Shown piece after piece: positions 1 to 6,364 of a stretch of 8,659 nucleotides of DNA (positions are counted from its first letter, which is position 1; every line of letters begins with the position of its first letter). The stretch comes from Actinomycetota bacterium. Its GTDB lineage: Bacteria > Actinomycetota > Thermoleophilia > Solirubrobacterales > Solirubrobacteraceae. The stretch is from assembly GCA_019348435.1 (NCBI GenBank), contig JAHWJM010000089.1, forward strand, positions 1-8,659. Direction: 5' to 3'. The notes under the pieces are model-generated. The model made no database searches, was not told where the DNA came from, and worked only from the letters and a program-made list of their open reading frames with translations. The position numbers and the translations under genes are program-made.

Positions 1-1
1 C

Positions 2-100
2 CTGCCGCCGGGCCTGGCGATCACGCTGGCCGCCGTCGGGCTGGCGTTCGTCGGCCTCGGCCTGGAGCCGCGCTCCAACCCGCGCTGGGAGCGCACGTGA
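2..100 (+). CDS. ABC transporter permease, DppC/OppC type (C-terminal fragment, 5' end outside window)
   Basis: Only the last 32 codons are in the window, read in the frame that ends at the TGA at 98-100. The visible peptide begins LPPGLAITLAAVGLAFVGLG and continues LEPRSNPRWERT. This is the usual end of a DppC/OppC-family inner-membrane permease: a final hydrophobic helix (P-G-L-A-I ... F-x-G-x-G-L), then a short tail with a 'DPR/NPR' element. In the family this subunit pairs with a DppB-type permease to form the channel for peptides or related solutes, and DppB is expected just upstream. The stop overlaps the start of the ATPase gene in a GTGA arrangement, so the two are very probably one operon. 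The family call rests on a short fragment plus its neighbours; the substrate cannot be told from it. Confidence 0.8.
   Translation: MPPGLAITLAAVGLAFVGLGLEPRSNPRWERT
87..91 (+). promoter_or_regulatory. Ribosome binding site for the fused ATPase gene
   Basis: GGGAG lies 5 nt upstream of the GTG at 97 and inside the last codons of the permease gene. It supports GTG 97 as the true start and re-initiation after the overlapping TGA. Confidence 0.55.
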
Positions 101-1806
101 CGGCCGCGCTGCTGGAGGTCTGCGATTTGCGCGTGCGCTTCGCCGGTGAGGTCGAGGCGCTGCGCGGGGTGAGCCTCTCGCTCGAGCGCGGCGAAGCGCT
201 GGCGATCGTCGGCGAGAGCGGGGCCGGGAAGACGACGCTGGCGCACTGCATCGTCGGCCTCACCGGGCCGCCCGACGCCACCGGCAGCGTGCGCATAGGC
301 GGCCACGAGGTCATCGGCGCCGATCCGGCGGTGCTGCGCAAGCTGCGCTCGGAGACCGTCGCGATCGCGCTGCAGGGAGCTCCGTTCAACCCGGTCGCCA
401 CGATCGGCATCCAGCTGGCCGAGCCGCTGCGCGAACACCGCGGCATGGACCGGACGCGAGCGCGGCAACGCGCGGGCGAGCTGGCCGCCGAGCTGGGGCT
501 CGACCTCGAGCTGCTCGAGCGCCATCCGCACGAGCTCTCCGGCGGTGAGCGCCGGCGCGCGACGCTCGCCATGGCGCTGGCGCTCGATCCTGAGCTGCTC
601 GTGCTCGACGAGCCGACCGCCGGATTGGATCCGGCCTCGCGCGACGAGCTGCTGGAGCGCGTCGCGGCGCTGTCCCGAGCGCGCGGGTTCGGGCTTGTCG
701 TGTTCACGCACGACCTGCCGGCCGCCGCGCGGCTGGCGGAGCGCTGCCTCGTGCTCTACGCGGGCAAGGCGATCGAGACGGGCAACACGCGCGACGTCAT
801 CGACCGCCCGGCGCATCCCTACACGGCGGCGCTCGTGCGGGCCTATCCGGTGATGAGCACGACGAAGGACCTGCGGCCGATCCGCGGCGCGCCGCCGGAC
901 CCGCGGGCGATCCCCGACGGCTGCGCGTTCTGGCCGCGCTGCACGCAGGCCGAGGCGATCTGCCAGCAACAGCTGCCGGTGCTGCAACCCTCACGAGGGC
1001 GGCTCGTCGCGTGCCATCCCGGCGGGCTGAGGTGCGTGCTGTCCGCCGCCGGGCTGCACAAGACGTTTCGTCGCGGCGGGAGGCGGACGCGCGCGCTGAA
1101 CGATGTCGGCGTCGAGCTCGTCCACGGCGAGTCGGTCGGGATCGTCGGCCCCTCGGGCAGCGGCAAGACGACGCTGGCGCGCATCCTCGCCGGACAGCTC
1201 GACGCGGATGCGGGCGAGGTCCACCTCGACAGTGCGAGCCGGCGGACGCCGCGCGACGTGCGCGGGCTGCGGCCACGGGCGCAGCTGGTCATGCAGGACC
1301 CGTGGGAGGCGCTCTCGCCGCGCCTGCGCGTCGAGGAGCTCGTACGCGAGCCGCTCGACATCGCCGGCGAGCTCAACGAGCGCCAGCGCCGCGCTGTCGT
1401 GCAGGAAAGCCTCGACGCGGTCGCCCTGCCGTGCTCGAGCGCGTTCCTCGACGCCCGCGTGCACGAGCTGTCGGGGGGGCAGCTGCAGCGCATCGCGCTC
1501 GCGCGCGCGCTGATCACGTGGCCGGACGTGCTCATCGCCGACGAGCCCACGGGCATGCTGGACGCATCCGAGCAGGCGCGACTGCTCGCCGTGCTGCGCG
1601 AGCGCCAGACGCAGATGGGGCTTGCGCTCGTGCTCATCTCCCACGACCTTGCGCTCGTGCGCAAGGTGACCGACCGGATCATCGTGCTCGACGCCGGCCG
1701 GGTCGTGGAGGAGGGACCGTCGCAGCGCGTCGGCGTGAGCCCCCGCAGCGACACGGCCCGCCGCATGGTCGCCTCCGCGCCGACCTTCGACATCGGTGAG
1801 CACTGA
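97..1806 (+). CDS. Fused double ATPase of a peptide-type ABC importer (DppD-DppF fusion)
   Basis: This 569-residue cytoplasmic protein has two complete ABC ATPase domains, where many bacteria encode DppD and DppF separately. Domain 1 (about 5-240) has Walker A GESGAGKT at 39-46, Q-loop Q93, signature LSGGE at 147-151, Walker B LLVLDEP at 167-173 and switch His205. Residues about 240-309 form the oligopeptide-transporter C-terminal extension, with Cys276, Cys282, Cys289 and Cys306. These four cysteines match the metal or Fe-S site known in DppD/OppD-type subunits. Domain 2 (about 313-569) has Walker A GPSGSGKT at 351-358, Q400, LSGGQ at 458-462, Walker B ending DEP at 482-484 and His516. Both sites therefore look catalytically competent. 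Domain 2 has only a short tail, ending with the protein. The GTG start overlaps the permease stop, and the TGA stop overlaps the next ATG by one base. It should power uptake through the upstream permeases; peptide as substrate is inferred from the family. Confidence 0.93.
   Translation: MTAALLEVCDLRVRFAGEVEALRGVSLSLERGEALAIVGESGAGKTTLAHCIVGLTGPPDATGSVRIGGHEVIGADPAVLRKLRSETVAIALQGAPFNPVATIGIQLAEPLREHRGMDRTRARQRAGELAAELGLDLELLERHPHELSGGERRRATLAMALALDPELLVLDEPTAGLDPASRDELLERVAALSRARGFGLVVFTHDLPAAARLAERCLVLYAGKAIETGNTRDVIDRPAHPYTAALVRAYPVMSTTKDLRPIRGAPPDPRAIPDGCAFWPRCTQAEAICQQQLPVLQPSRGRLVACHPGGLRCVLSAAGLHKTFRRGGRRTRALNDVGVELVHGESVGIVGPSGSGKTTLARILAGQLDADAGEVHLDSASRRTPRDVRGLRPRAQLVMQDPWEALSPRLRVEELVREPLDIAGELNERQRRAVVQESLDAVALPCSSAFLDARVHELSGGQLQRIALARALITWPDVLIADEPTGMLDASEQARLLAVLRERQTQMGLALVLISHDLALVRKVTDRIIVLDAGRVVEEGPSQRVGVSPRSDTARRMVASAPTFDIGEH
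1795..1800 (+). promoter_or_regulatory. Ribosome binding site for the solute-binding protein gene
   Basis: GGTGAG ends 5 nt before the ATG at 1806, inside the last codons of the ATPase gene. The stop and start share a base (TGATG, 1804-1808), which favours translational coupling. Confidence 0.45.
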
Positions 1807-3464
1807 TGGCGCCGCGGATGACACGGCGCACGTTCGTGCGCGGCTCGGCGGCGGCGGCAATCGCCGTCGGCCTGCCGTCCTGCGGCGGCTCGGCGCCCGC
1901 GCCCCCGGCCGGGACGGTCCGGCTGCCGGGCGGCTTCTTCGGCTTTCCGTCCCCGTTCGCCTACATCGCCGGGCCGGGATACGTGCAGATGAGCTACCTC
2001 TACGACTCGCTGCTGTGGAAGGACGCCAGCGGGCGCCTGCTGCCGTGGCTTGCCCGGCGCTTCGAGCGCTCGGCGGACGGGCTGACCTACACCTTCGAGC
2101 TGCGCGAGGGCGTGCGCTGGCACGACGGCCGGCCGTTGACCGCCGAGGACGTCGCGTTCACGTTCGACTATTTCGCCCGGCAGCCGCTCGGGCCGCTGCT
2201 CGTCGCCCAGCCGTTCGGCGTGCGCGCGGCGCGCGCCACGGCGCCGCTGACCGTCGAGGTCGAGCTGCACAGAGCGGCGGTCACGTTTGCCGAGGCCGTC
2301 GCCGCAGCGCTGCCGATCATCCCGCGCCACGTCTGGTCGCCGATCGACGACCCGCTGCGCGCTCAGGAGAAGGACGTGCTCGTCGGGACGGGCCCCTACC
2401 GCCTCAGCTCGTTCTCGGTCGGTGAGGGATCGGCGCTGTACGCGGCCCATGAGCGCTACTTCCTCGGCACGCCGTTCGTGCGGCGCCTCGAGCTGCACCC
2501 GGTCGACGACGAGCTGGCGGCGCTGCGCGCGGGCGAGATCGACCTCGCGAGCACCCCGGTCGAGGGCGGCCGGCCGGAGGCGCTCGCGGCGCTGCGCACG
2601 GACGAGGACTACGCGATCCTCGACCACACCGGCAGCTGGACGTTCCCGCTGATCTTCAACCTCGCGCGCGAAGGCCCCACCGGCGATGTCCGCTTCCGCC
2701 GCGCCTGCGCGCTGGCCATCGACCGCACGGCGATCGTGCAGCGGCTGCTGGGCGGACACGGGAGGCCGGGAAACCCGGGATTCCTGCCGCCCGGCCATCC
2801 GTTCCACGCGAACGTCGAGCAGTACTCGTTCGATCGCGCCGAGGCGGAGCGGCTGCTCGACGACGCCGGCTTCCGGCGCAGCGGGGACGGCGGCTTGCGG
2901 CGCGACCATGACGGAGCGCCACTGCGACTGCGGCTGCTCACCGGCAACGCCCCGGTGCCGCCGGTGCTCGATCTGCTCATCGCGTCGCTGAAGTCCGTGG
3001 GGATCGAGCTCGAGCCGCGCGCCGTCGACCTGCCGACGCTGTTCGAGCGCACGCGGCGCAACGCCGACGAGGCCGCGCTGACGCTCTACCCCGGCCCCGG
3101 CGGCACTGCGCCCAACGCTGATCCCGATCTTCTGCGCACGTTCTTCTCGTCGCGAATCGAGGGCCGGCTGCAGGGCGCGCAGGGTTGGGTCGACGGCGAG
3201 TTCGACCGGTTGGCCGAACGTCAGCTGGTGACCGCAGACGTCGCCGCGCGACGGCGCATGCTCGGCCGCATGCAGGCGATCATCGCGCGCGACCTGCCGG
3301 CGCTGGCGCTCTACTACCCGACCGTTTCGCATGTATCGCGCACGAACGCCTTCGACCGCTGGTATGTCACGCCCGGCGGCTTCGCCGGCGGCCTTCCGGG
3401 AGTGGTCAACAAGCACGCCCTGATCACCGGCCGCCGAACCGGGCTGCGCATCCGCGCACGATGA
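1806..3464 (+). CDS. Extracytoplasmic solute-binding lipoprotein, family 5 (peptide/nickel type), Tat-exported
   Basis: The product has 552 residues, normal for family 5 (cluster C) binding proteins. The N-terminus carries a twin-arginine motif, TRRTFVRG at 6-13, then an Ala-rich hydrophobic stretch and a lipobox-like LPSC ending at Cys26. It is therefore probably exported folded by Tat and lipid-anchored outside the membrane. The Pro at the lipobox -2 position is not the commonest residue, so lipidation is likely rather than certain. The family signature runs from about 66 to 123: YDSLLW, then LPWLARRFE, LTYTFELREGVRWHDG and LTAEDVAFTF. The rest is the usual two-lobed binding fold, including ACALAIDRTAIVQ, the conserved helix where family members read 'R.A...AIDR..I'. 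It is translationally coupled to the fused ATPase and should deliver solute to the permease pair. Peptide is the family default, but nickel, sugar or other solutes are possible. The gene ends 3 nt from the convergent EamA gene. Confidence 0.92.
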   Translation: MAPRMTRRTFVRGSAAAAIAVGLPSCGGSAPAPPAGTVRLPGGFFGFPSPFAYIAGPGYVQMSYLYDSLLWKDASGRLLPWLARRFERSADGLTYTFELREGVRWHDGRPLTAEDVAFTFDYFARQPLGPLLVAQPFGVRAARATAPLTVEVELHRAAVTFAEAVAAALPIIPRHVWSPIDDPLRAQEKDVLVGTGPYRLSSFSVGEGSALYAAHERYFLGTPFVRRLELHPVDDELAALRAGEIDLASTPVEGGRPEALAALRTDEDYAILDHTGSWTFPLIFNLAREGPTGDVRFRRACALAIDRTAIVQRLLGGHGRPGNPGFLPPGHPFHANVEQYSFDRAEAERLLDDAGFRRSGDGGLRRDHDGAPLRLRLLTGNAPVPPVLDLLIASLKSVGIELEPRAVDLPTLFERTRRNADEAALTLYPGPGGTAPNADPDLLRTFFSSRIEGRLQGAQGWVDGEFDRLAERQLVTADVAARRRMLGRMQAIIARDLPALALYYPTVSHVSRTNAFDRWYVTPGGFAGGLPGVVNKHALITGRRTGLRIRAR

Positions 3465-3467
3465 GGC

Positions 3468-4400
3468 TCACCTCCCCGGCTCGCGCACCGGCGGCGGCGG
3501 CTCGAGCGGCTCGCCCGGTGTCGCCCGCGGCCGGCCCGGCCAGCGCCCCTCCGCGGCGATCCACGACCCGGCGAGGATCAGGATCAGGCCGAGGATCGCC
3601 CCCGCCGTGATCGGCTCGCTGAGCAGCGTGGCGCCGTAGAAGACGGCGAAGCCGGGCGCGATGTAGGCCACGAGGGAGGCACGGCCGGGGCCGATGTCGG
3701 CGATCAGCGTGTAGAAGATCGCGAACGCGATGCCGGTGCCGCCCGCGCCGAGCGCCAGCAGCGCGCCGATCGTCTGCAGCTCCGGCGTCTGCACGGGCAC
3801 CGCGACGACCGCGAAGGGCAGCAGGAGGACGGTGCCGAGGACCAGCGTCGAGGCCGCGATCGCGACCGGTGGCACGCCGCGCAGCCGGTGCTTGAGATAC
3901 AGCGAGCCGACGGCGTAGCCGACGGAGGCCAGCAGCACCATGAGCCCGCCCGCCAGCGCCTGCGCATCACCGCGGAGGTCGATGCCGAACAGCAGCACCA
4001 CCCCGGCGATCCCCATGACCACCCCGGCCGCGGCGATCCCGTGCGGGCGCTCCTCGTCGTCGAAGCGCACCGCGATCAGGGCGGTGAAGATCGGCGCCGC
4101 CGAGACGAGGATCCCGGTCAGCGCCGAGGAGATGTGCTGCTCGCCGAACGTGATGAGCAAGAACGGCAGCACGACCTGGATGACGGCCACGAAGGCGATC
4201 GGGCGCCCGAGGCCGGCCACCCGCGTGAGCACGCCCGCCCGCATGGCGAGCGGGACGAGCACGAGCGCGCCGAGCGCCAGCCGCGTGAAGACGATGAAGA
4301 CCGGCTCCAGGCCGTCCTCGAGGCCCACCTTGATGAACAGGTAGGAGGCTCCCCACAGTGCGGCGAGAAGCGACATCAGCAGCCAGGCGCGCCGGTTCAT
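3468..4400 (-). CDS. EamA/DMT-family membrane transporter (10 TM)
   Basis: The 310-residue protein is almost entirely hydrophobic. About ten membrane segments can be seen, near residues 8-25, 33-51, 67-85, 91-113, 121-141, 150-167, 178-201, 208-231, 241-259 and 266-284. They fall into two EamA repeats (about 8-138 and 150-284). Typical features are ALWGASYLFIKVGL in helix 1, the start of helix 4 at SSALTGILVSAAPIFTALIA, and its counterpart ASLVAYIAPGFAVFYGATLL followed by SEPITAGAILG in repeat 2. The family exports or exchanges small metabolites such as amino acids; the substrate is not predictable here. A Pro-rich cytoplasmic tail (EPPPPVREPGR) ends the protein. The ATG at 4400 is preceded by no Shine-Dalgarno but by a TAGCGT box 9 nt away, suggesting a very short leader. 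It lies 57 nt downstream of the kelch gene on the same strand, so co-transcription is also possible. Confidence 0.93.
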   Translation of the reverse strand: MNRRAWLLMSLLAALWGASYLFIKVGLEDGLEPVFIVFTRLALGALVLVPLAMRAGVLTRVAGLGRPIAFVAVIQVVLPFLLITFGEQHISSALTGILVSAAPIFTALIAVRFDDEERPHGIAAAGVVMGIAGVVLLFGIDLRGDAQALAGGLMVLLASVGYAVGSLYLKHRLRGVPPVAIAASTLVLGTVLLLPFAVVAVPVQTPELQTIGALLALGAGGTGIAFAIFYTLIADIGPGRASLVAYIAPGFAVFYGATLLSEPITAGAILGLILILAGSWIAAEGRWPGRPRATPGEPLEPPPPVREPGR

Positions 4401-4409
4401 GGGGATTTG

Positions 4410-4415
4410 ACGCTA
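4410..4415 (-). promoter_or_regulatory. Candidate -10 box for the EamA gene
   Basis: On the minus strand TAGCGT (TANNNT type) ends 9 nt before the ATG at 4400, in the 57-bp gap after the kelch gene. No clear -35 hexamer is seen. If used, the leader would be 0-3 nt, which fits the lack of a Shine-Dalgarno. A six-base degenerate motif is weak evidence alone. Confidence 0.35.
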
Positions 4416-4457
4416 CCGGCGGGCGACGGCGCTACGCGTGGCGATCCGCCGCAGCTG

Positions 4458-5570
4458 TCAGGGCTTGTACAGCTCGGCGGTCGGGACGATGCGTCCCGAC
4501 ACGACTCCCCCGCCGGCGACGAGCACGCGGTCGCCGATCACCGCCACCGACGCATGGGCGCGGGCGCGGCGCAGCGGCTTGGTGCGCCGCCAGCGATTCG
4601 ACGCCGGGTTGAAGAGCTCGGCGCCGCGGAGCGTGCCCGAGTCGGCGAAGCCTCCGGCGACGAGCACCTGGCCGCTGGGCAGCAGGGCGGCGATGTGGAA
4701 GCCGCGGGCGGCCCTCATGTTGCCCGCGTCGCGCCAGCGGTTCCTGGCCGGGTCGTAGATCTCGGCACCCTTCGTGAAGCCGGGGGTACGCGCGCCGCCG
4801 CCCGCCACGAGAACCCGCCCGTTGGGCAGCAGCAGCGAGGTGTGGTTGCCGCGTAGCCGTCGCATGCTGCGCGCGCGCGTCCAGCGGTTGCGGCGCGGGT
4901 CGTAGATCTCCGCGGAGCGCAGGAAGTCGTCCTCTTCGTGATCGCCGCCGGTGACGAGCACGCGGCCGTCGGGCAGCGTCGTCGCCGTGTGGTGGTAGCG
5001 GGCGGCGCGCATCGAACCCGCCCGCGACCAGGAGTTCGTCGCCGGATCGTAGATCTCGGCGCTGCGCAGCTCGGTGTGGTTGCGCGCCAGACCGCCGGCG
5101 ACGAGGACGCGGCCGTCGGCGAGCAGCGATGCGGTGTGGTTGGCGCGCGCGCGGCGCAGCTGCCCGGCGGGCTGCCACGTCTCCGCCGTCCCGTCGAAGA
5201 GCTCGGCGGGCGCGACGTACCCGTCGCCGAGATTCGCCCCGCCGGCGACGAGCACGCGGCCATCTGCGAGCAGCGTGGAGGTGTGGGCGAAGCGCGCCGC
5301 GCTCATCGGGAACGTGTTCTGCCAGCGCCCTGCCTTCGGGTCGAACAGCTCCGCGGACGCCTGGATGCCCGAGAAGCTGAAGCCACCGCTGACGAGCACA
5401 CGGCCGTCGGGCAGCGCCGTCGCGGGATGGAACTCGCGGCTCGTGTGCAGCCGGCTCGCCGACGACCAGCTCGCGGCGGCGGCGGCGGCGGCCGTCGCGA
5501 GCAGCAGGATGACCGCCAGCGCCACGCACGTCGGTAGGCGGCGGGCGCGGGACGGGCGCGGCGCGAGCAT
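4458..5570 (-). CDS. Secreted kelch-repeat seven-bladed beta-propeller protein
   Basis: The 370-residue protein starts with a signal sequence: basic residues 8-11, then CVALAVILLLATAAAAAAA at 15-33, with likely cleavage near Ala33. Seven kelch repeats follow. Each begins with a His (48, 96, 145, 194, 243, 292, 339), then 'LPDGRVLVAGG', 'AE(L/I)(F/Y)DP' and a Trp about six residues on. Six repeats are complete. The seventh stops at AELYKP with no following Trp strand, while residues 34-47 after the signal peptide (SWSSASRLHTSREF) look like exactly that missing strand. The N- and C-termini therefore probably close the ring. Propellers of this type bind ligands or carbohydrates, and galactose oxidase has a kelch propeller. 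However, no oxidase domain or metal-ligand set is present, so it looks like a stand-alone binding or structural module. It is transcribed divergently from the 5631 gene. It has no Shine-Dalgarno, but a TAGGCT box lies 6 nt upstream. Confidence 0.9.
   Translation of the reverse strand: MLAPRPSRARRLPTCVALAVILLLATAAAAAAASWSSASRLHTSREFHPATALPDGRVLVSGGFSFSGIQASAELFDPKAGRWQNTFPMSAARFAHTSTLLADGRVLVAGGANLGDGYVAPAELFDGTAETWQPAGQLRRARANHTASLLADGRVLVAGGLARNHTELRSAEIYDPATNSWSRAGSMRAARYHHTATTLPDGRVLVTGGDHEEDDFLRSAEIYDPRRNRWTRARSMRRLRGNHTSLLLPNGRVLVAGGGARTPGFTKGAEIYDPARNRWRDAGNMRAARGFHIAALLPSGQVLVAGGFADSGTLRGAELFNPASNRWRRTKPLRRARAHASVAVIGDRVLVAGGGVVSGRIVPTAELYKP
4461..5429 (-). repeat. Seven in-frame kelch coding repeats, about 147 bp each
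   Basis: Repeat starts, taken as the first codon of each conserved His, fall 48, 49, 49, 49, 49 and 47 codons apart. The GRVLVAGG-type core is nearly invariant, and the corresponding DNA (for example 'acgagcacgcggccgtc' on the + strand) recurs in each unit. This suggests expansion by internal duplication. Confidence 0.85.
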
Positions 5571-5576
5571 CGCCTG

Positions 5577-5582
5577 AGCCTA
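5577..5582 (-). promoter_or_regulatory. Candidate -10 box for the kelch gene (leaderless)
   Basis: On the minus strand TAGGCT ends 6 nt before the ATG at 5570. A transcript starting 7 nt downstream of the box would begin at the A of the start codon, which agrees with the absence of a Shine-Dalgarno. No -35 match is evident. Confidence 0.4.
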
Positions 5583-5592
5583 CGCGACACGT

Positions 5593-5614
5593 GCCGCACC
5601 GGCGCCGGTGCGGC
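5593..5614. promoter_or_regulatory. Perfect 22-bp palindrome in a divergent promoter region (candidate operator)
   Basis: The half-site GCCGCACCGGC is followed directly by its exact reverse complement, with no spacer and no mismatch. It occupies the centre of the 60-bp region between the kelch gene and the 5631 gene. It lies 2 nt upstream of the plus-strand -10 box and 10 nt from the minus-strand one, so a bound dimeric regulator could cover the -35 zone of both promoters. There is no T-run on either side, so a terminator role is unlikely. Confidence 0.55.
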
Positions 5615-5616
5615 TC

Positions 5617-5622
5617 TACCAT
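5617..5622 (+). promoter_or_regulatory. Candidate -10 box for the 5631 gene (leaderless)
   Basis: TACCAT (TANNNT) ends 8 nt before the ATG at 5631, so the predicted transcript start is at or within 1-2 nt of the start codon. No Shine-Dalgarno is present. The -35 zone is taken up by the palindrome. Confidence 0.45.
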
Positions 5623-5630
5623 CGCCCGCC

Positions 5631-6269
5631 ATGGCCACCGAACACGACGAAGGCGCAAGCCCCGAGCACCACAAGGGCGACAGCGGCAAGCGGCGCCGGC
5701 GCCTCCCCCACATCCCGCCCCAGGCCCTGGCGTTCGTCGGTGTTCTGTTCGCAGGGGTGCTGATCGGCTGGGTCATCTTTCGCGACGATGAGCCGGGGCC
5801 CGCTCCGGCCACGACCACCGCGGCAGACCAGCGCGTCGCGGCCGATGCGCGCGTGTACCCGAAGCTCGGCATCACGCTGGACCTGCCGAAGGGCTGGAAG
5901 ACGTCGTTTCGGCAGTCCGTCCTGACCGCCGTGAGCCGCGACCAGACGGTTTCGGTGGCGCTGTCGGCGGCCGGCGGCGCCGACGCCGGGCAACGGGTGC
6001 GGCGGGCGGATCGCAACGAGCTCGCGAGGCTGTTCAAGGCGAGCGAGATCAGCCGCCATCGCGCGAAGGTCGGCACGGCGTCGACGATCGTGACCGAACT
6101 GATCGGCCGCACGCGCAACCGCCAGCCGATCCGCATTCTCTCGATGGGCGCCTCGAGTCGCTGGCGCACCTACAGCATCCAGGCGTTCACCGTGCTGCGG
6201 CCGACGGCTCGCAGGATCGCCGAGCTGCGCACGCTGCTGGCGTCGGTGCGCTACCGCCAGCCGCAGTGA
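5631..6269 (+). CDS. Single-pass membrane protein with an LpqN/PsbP-like extracytoplasmic domain (hypothetical)
   Basis: The 212-residue product has a charged cytoplasmic N-terminus (about 1-30, with a KRRRR cluster at 20-24) and one membrane helix near 33-50 (AFVGVLFAGVLIGWVIF). A short Pro/Ala/Thr-rich linker (54-64) leads to an outside domain of about 140 residues. The positive cluster before the helix fits an N-in, C-out anchor. The domain opens with LGITLDLPKGWK (79-90) and closes with AELRTLLASVRY (197-208). This 'short hydrophobic strand, P-x-G-W ... final helix, S-(V/L)-x-(Y/F)' layout is common in actinobacterial LpqN/PsbP/DUF1795-like proteins of unknown or trafficking-related role. 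The match is by eye and remote, so no function is assigned. It has no cysteines and no catalytic signature. It is divergent from the kelch gene, shares the palindromic region with it, and converges on the LPFTG gene. Confidence 0.8.
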   Translation: MATEHDEGASPEHHKGDSGKRRRRLPHIPPQALAFVGVLFAGVLIGWVIFRDDEPGPAPATTTAADQRVAADARVYPKLGITLDLPKGWKTSFRQSVLTAVSRDQTVSVALSAAGGADAGQRVRRADRNELARLFKASEISRHRAKVGTASTIVTELIGRTRNRQPIRILSMGASSRWRTYSIQAFTVLRPTARRIAELRTLLASVRYRQPQ

Positions 6270-6274
6270 CGCGG

Positions 6275-6317
6275 CACGCGCGGCGCGCGTGACGTGGGCG
6301 CGCGCGGACCGCGCGCG
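6275..6317. terminator. Two GC-rich hairpins between convergent genes (possible bidirectional terminator)
   Basis: Two inverted repeats lie in the 95-bp gap 6270-6364. The first is CACGCGC-ggc-GCGCGTG at 6275-6291 (7-bp stem). The second is CGCGCGCGG-a-CCGCGCGCG at 6299-6317 (9 complementary pairs, of which the inner one or two must open to form a loop). Neither is followed by a T-run on either strand, so they are not classical intrinsic terminators. Their place between two converging stops makes a termination or pausing role reasonable. The rest of the gap (6318-6364) holds only an 8-bp GGGCGCCC palindrome near 6333. Confidence 0.45.
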
Positions 6318-6364
6318 GCTGAAGCACCCGTAGGGCGCCCCAGCCGCGTGATGCGACGCGTGTT

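Noticed and set aside
843..3416. Long open frame (857 codons) antisense to the ATPase and solute-binding genes
   Set aside because: It lies opposite two genes with full family motifs. Its translation is Arg/Ala-rich with no recognisable domain, and long antisense frames are normal when third positions are almost all G or C.
3888..4856. Open frame on the + strand across the EamA and kelch genes
   Set aside because: It is His/Arg/Gly-rich low-complexity translation that crosses two real genes on the other strand and the gap between them, with no domain or ribosome site.
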